Origin: an uncultured Oscillospiraceae bacterium
GTDB taxonomy: Bacteria; Bacillota; Clostridia; Oscillospirales; Ruminococcaceae
Assembly (NCBI GenBank): GCA_947522735.1
Contig: CANNTZ010000083.1
Span: 1-8,751, forward strand
DNA length: 8,751 bases
Direction of reading: 5' to 3'
The notes beneath the pieces are model-generated. The model had not been told where the DNA came from. It saw only the letters and a program-made list of their open reading frames with translations, and did not search any database. Below are positions 8,398-8,751 of the stretch, piece after piece. Within the stretch, counting starts at the first letter, position 1. Every line of letters begins with the position of its first letter. Both the position numbers and the translations under genes were made by a program.

Positions 8398-8415
8398 CGC
8401 CCCGTCTCCGGGGCG
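8398..8415. repeat. Short inverted repeat related to one in the citrate synthase leader
   Basis: The arms CGCCCCG and CGGGGCG pair perfectly around loop TCTC. The core GCCCC-GTCTCCGGG (8399-8413) is repeated, with one inserted T, at 3868-3882 in the leader of citrate synthase, in the same orientation. Confidence 0.5.
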
Positions 8416-8475
8416 TACAGGCGGCTTTGCCGGATCGACGTCAAGCCGGTAAACCCGGCCCGGCCCCAAATATTA

Positions 8476-8601
8476 TTACCAGACCGAGGGGAGAGCGTAA
8501 TCAAAGAAAAGGCAATGAGGAGCTCTATGCGTCCCTTGAGGACTGTGTAAAGCAAACTCGCCGTCCGTAAGCGACAATATAACAGCTTCCGCTGTTATCA
8601 T
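8476..8601 (-). CDS. Possible 41-residue small protein, unsupported by homology
   Basis: An ATG at 8601 on the minus strand is preceded by AAGGGAG at a 9-base spacing. The frame runs 41 codons, starting MITAEAVILSLTDGEF and ending with a double TAA. It has no recognisable domain, signal peptide or membrane segment. Its third codon positions are much less G+C-rich than in the surrounding genes, and the frame overlaps the inverted repeat at 8487-8617, so a chance frame is quite possible. It is listed because its start signal is better than that of any other small frame in this interval. Confidence 0.18.
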   Translation of the reverse strand: MITAEAVILSLTDGEFALHSPQGTHRAPHCLFFDYALPSVW

Positions 8602-8617
8602 GAGCCCGCTCTCCCTT
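8487..8617. repeat. Long-range inverted repeat enclosing further hairpins
   Basis: AGGGGAGAGCG (8487-8497) is complementary to CGCTCTCCCTT (8607-8617): 11 pairs, one of them G-T, enclosing 109 bases. Inside are GTCC-CTTGA-GGAC and the perfect 8-bp hairpin at 8579-8598. This is the geometry of a folded RNA of about 130 nt, but the strand and transcription are unknown. It resembles no RNA I can name. Confidence 0.4.
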
Positions 8618-8621
8618 TCCC

Positions 8622-8636
8622 GATGTGTAACACATC
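8622..8636. promoter_or_regulatory. Palindromic operator-like site
   Basis: GATGTG-TAA-CACATC is a perfect 6-bp inverted repeat that ends one base before a TTGACA at 8638-8643. Its position immediately upstream of a possible -35 suggests a regulator site. It does not clearly match a Rex, cre, Fur or Spo0A consensus. Confidence 0.3.
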
Positions 8637-8692
8637 ATTGACAAACCTGCAACCATGTAAAATTATTTTCGGCTTATATATTGACAAAGCTG
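8637..8692 (+). repeat. Direct repeat of ATTGACAAA-x-CTG
   Basis: ATTGACAAACCTG (8637-8649) and ATTGACAAAGCTG (8680-8692) differ at one of 13 positions and are 43 bases apart, close to four helical turns. The second copy contains the -35 of the strong promoter at 8681-8709. The first has only a weak -10 (AATTAT, 8661-8666) at a 17-base spacing, so it may be a secondary promoter or part of a repeated binding site. Confidence 0.4.
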
Positions 8693-8709
8693 AAAGGCAG
8701 TGCTATAAT
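8681..8709 (+). promoter_or_regulatory. Perfect-consensus housekeeping promoter pointing out of the window
   Basis: TTGACA (8681-8686) and TATAAT (8704-8709) are separated by exactly 17 bases. Both hexamers are perfect sigma-A consensus. The start should fall near 8716. The remaining 35 bases contain no start codon with a ribosome binding site, so the driven gene or leader lies beyond the right edge. ATGA-GAATA-TCAT just downstream is a small inverted repeat that could be an operator. Confidence 0.85.
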
Positions 8710-8751
8710 AATAATGTTCCAATGAGAATATCATATATCGCGGAGTAGAGC

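Larger units (their letters stand above)
8357..8680. other. Gene-free structured interval upstream of sipL
   Basis: No convincing gene lies here. The left half (8357-8470) is G+C-rich and holds a 7-bp hairpin CGCCCCG-TCTC-CGGGGCG (8398-8415) and GCCGG-TAAAC-CCGGC (8445-8459). The right half is A+T-richer, with ATAACAGC-TTCC-GCTGTTAT (8579-8598) and a 15-base palindrome at 8622-8636. Plus-strand open frames starting at 8302 and 8361 lack ribosome binding sites and are not called. A structured RNA, promoter elements or a decayed element are all possible. I recognise no known RNA family. Confidence 0.5.

Noticed and set aside
8302..8570. Plus-strand frames of 82 and 69 residues starting at 8302 and 8361
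   Set aside because: No ribosome binding site at either start. They overlap each other, the sigma-E-like promoter and several hairpins, and their Arg/Pro/Ala-rich products show no domain.
8637..8690. TTTGTCAAT motifs on the minus strand as Spo0A boxes
   Set aside because: They differ from the TGNCGAA core at a key position, and both are better explained as TTGACA-type -35 elements on the plus strand.

Overview
The window looks like ordinary chromosomal DNA from a G+C-rich, endospore-forming member of the Clostridia. The evidence is two mother-cell spore-coat morphogenesis genes (spoIVA and a sipL-like SPOCS/LysM gene), a clostridial-style 450-residue citrate synthase, a lysine 2,3-aminomutase family gene, and AGGAG-type ribosome binding sites. 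No mobile element, CRISPR array, tRNA or rRNA was found. The genus cannot be given from sequence alone.

Layout. (1) 1-2331, plus strand: the 3' end of glyA (its first ~38 codons lie outside the window), then ilvE, closed by a strong intrinsic terminator at 2299-2331. (2) 2377-3729, minus strand: citrate synthase, with a roughly 150-nt leader rich in hairpins. (3) 3893-4103: an A+T-rich divergent promoter region between citrate synthase and a plus-strand kamA-like gene (4104-5207). (4) 5201-5241: a hairpin shared by the convergent ends of kamA and spoIVA. (5) 5251-8285, minus strand: sipL-like gene followed 35 bp later by spoIVA, apparently one sporulation operon, with a plausible sigma-E promoter at 8328-8356. 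(6) 8357-8751: about 400 bp with no convincing gene but several inverted repeats, a duplicated ATTGACAAA-type motif, and a perfect-consensus plus-strand promoter (TTGACA-17-TATAAT) that drives something beyond the right edge.

How the genes work together. glyA (one-carbon and glycine/serine supply), ilvE (last step of branched-chain amino acid synthesis) and citrate synthase (entry to the oxidative branch leading to 2-oxoglutarate and glutamate, the amino donor used by IlvE) are central amino-acid metabolism. SpoIVA is the ATPase that polymerises into the coat basement layer on the forespore, and SipL is its clostridial partner. Finding them adjacent fits co-expression of two interacting proteins. 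The kamA-like gene stands alone. It keeps the residues expected for lysine 2,3-aminomutation but has lost all four zinc ligands and the C-terminal segment of the classical enzyme.

I do not see a clear undescribed system. The items most worth a second look are the zinc-less KamA variant, the structured citrate synthase leader, the sipL-spoIVA pairing, and the structured gene-free interval at the right end, which shares colinear short blocks with the citrate synthase leader.
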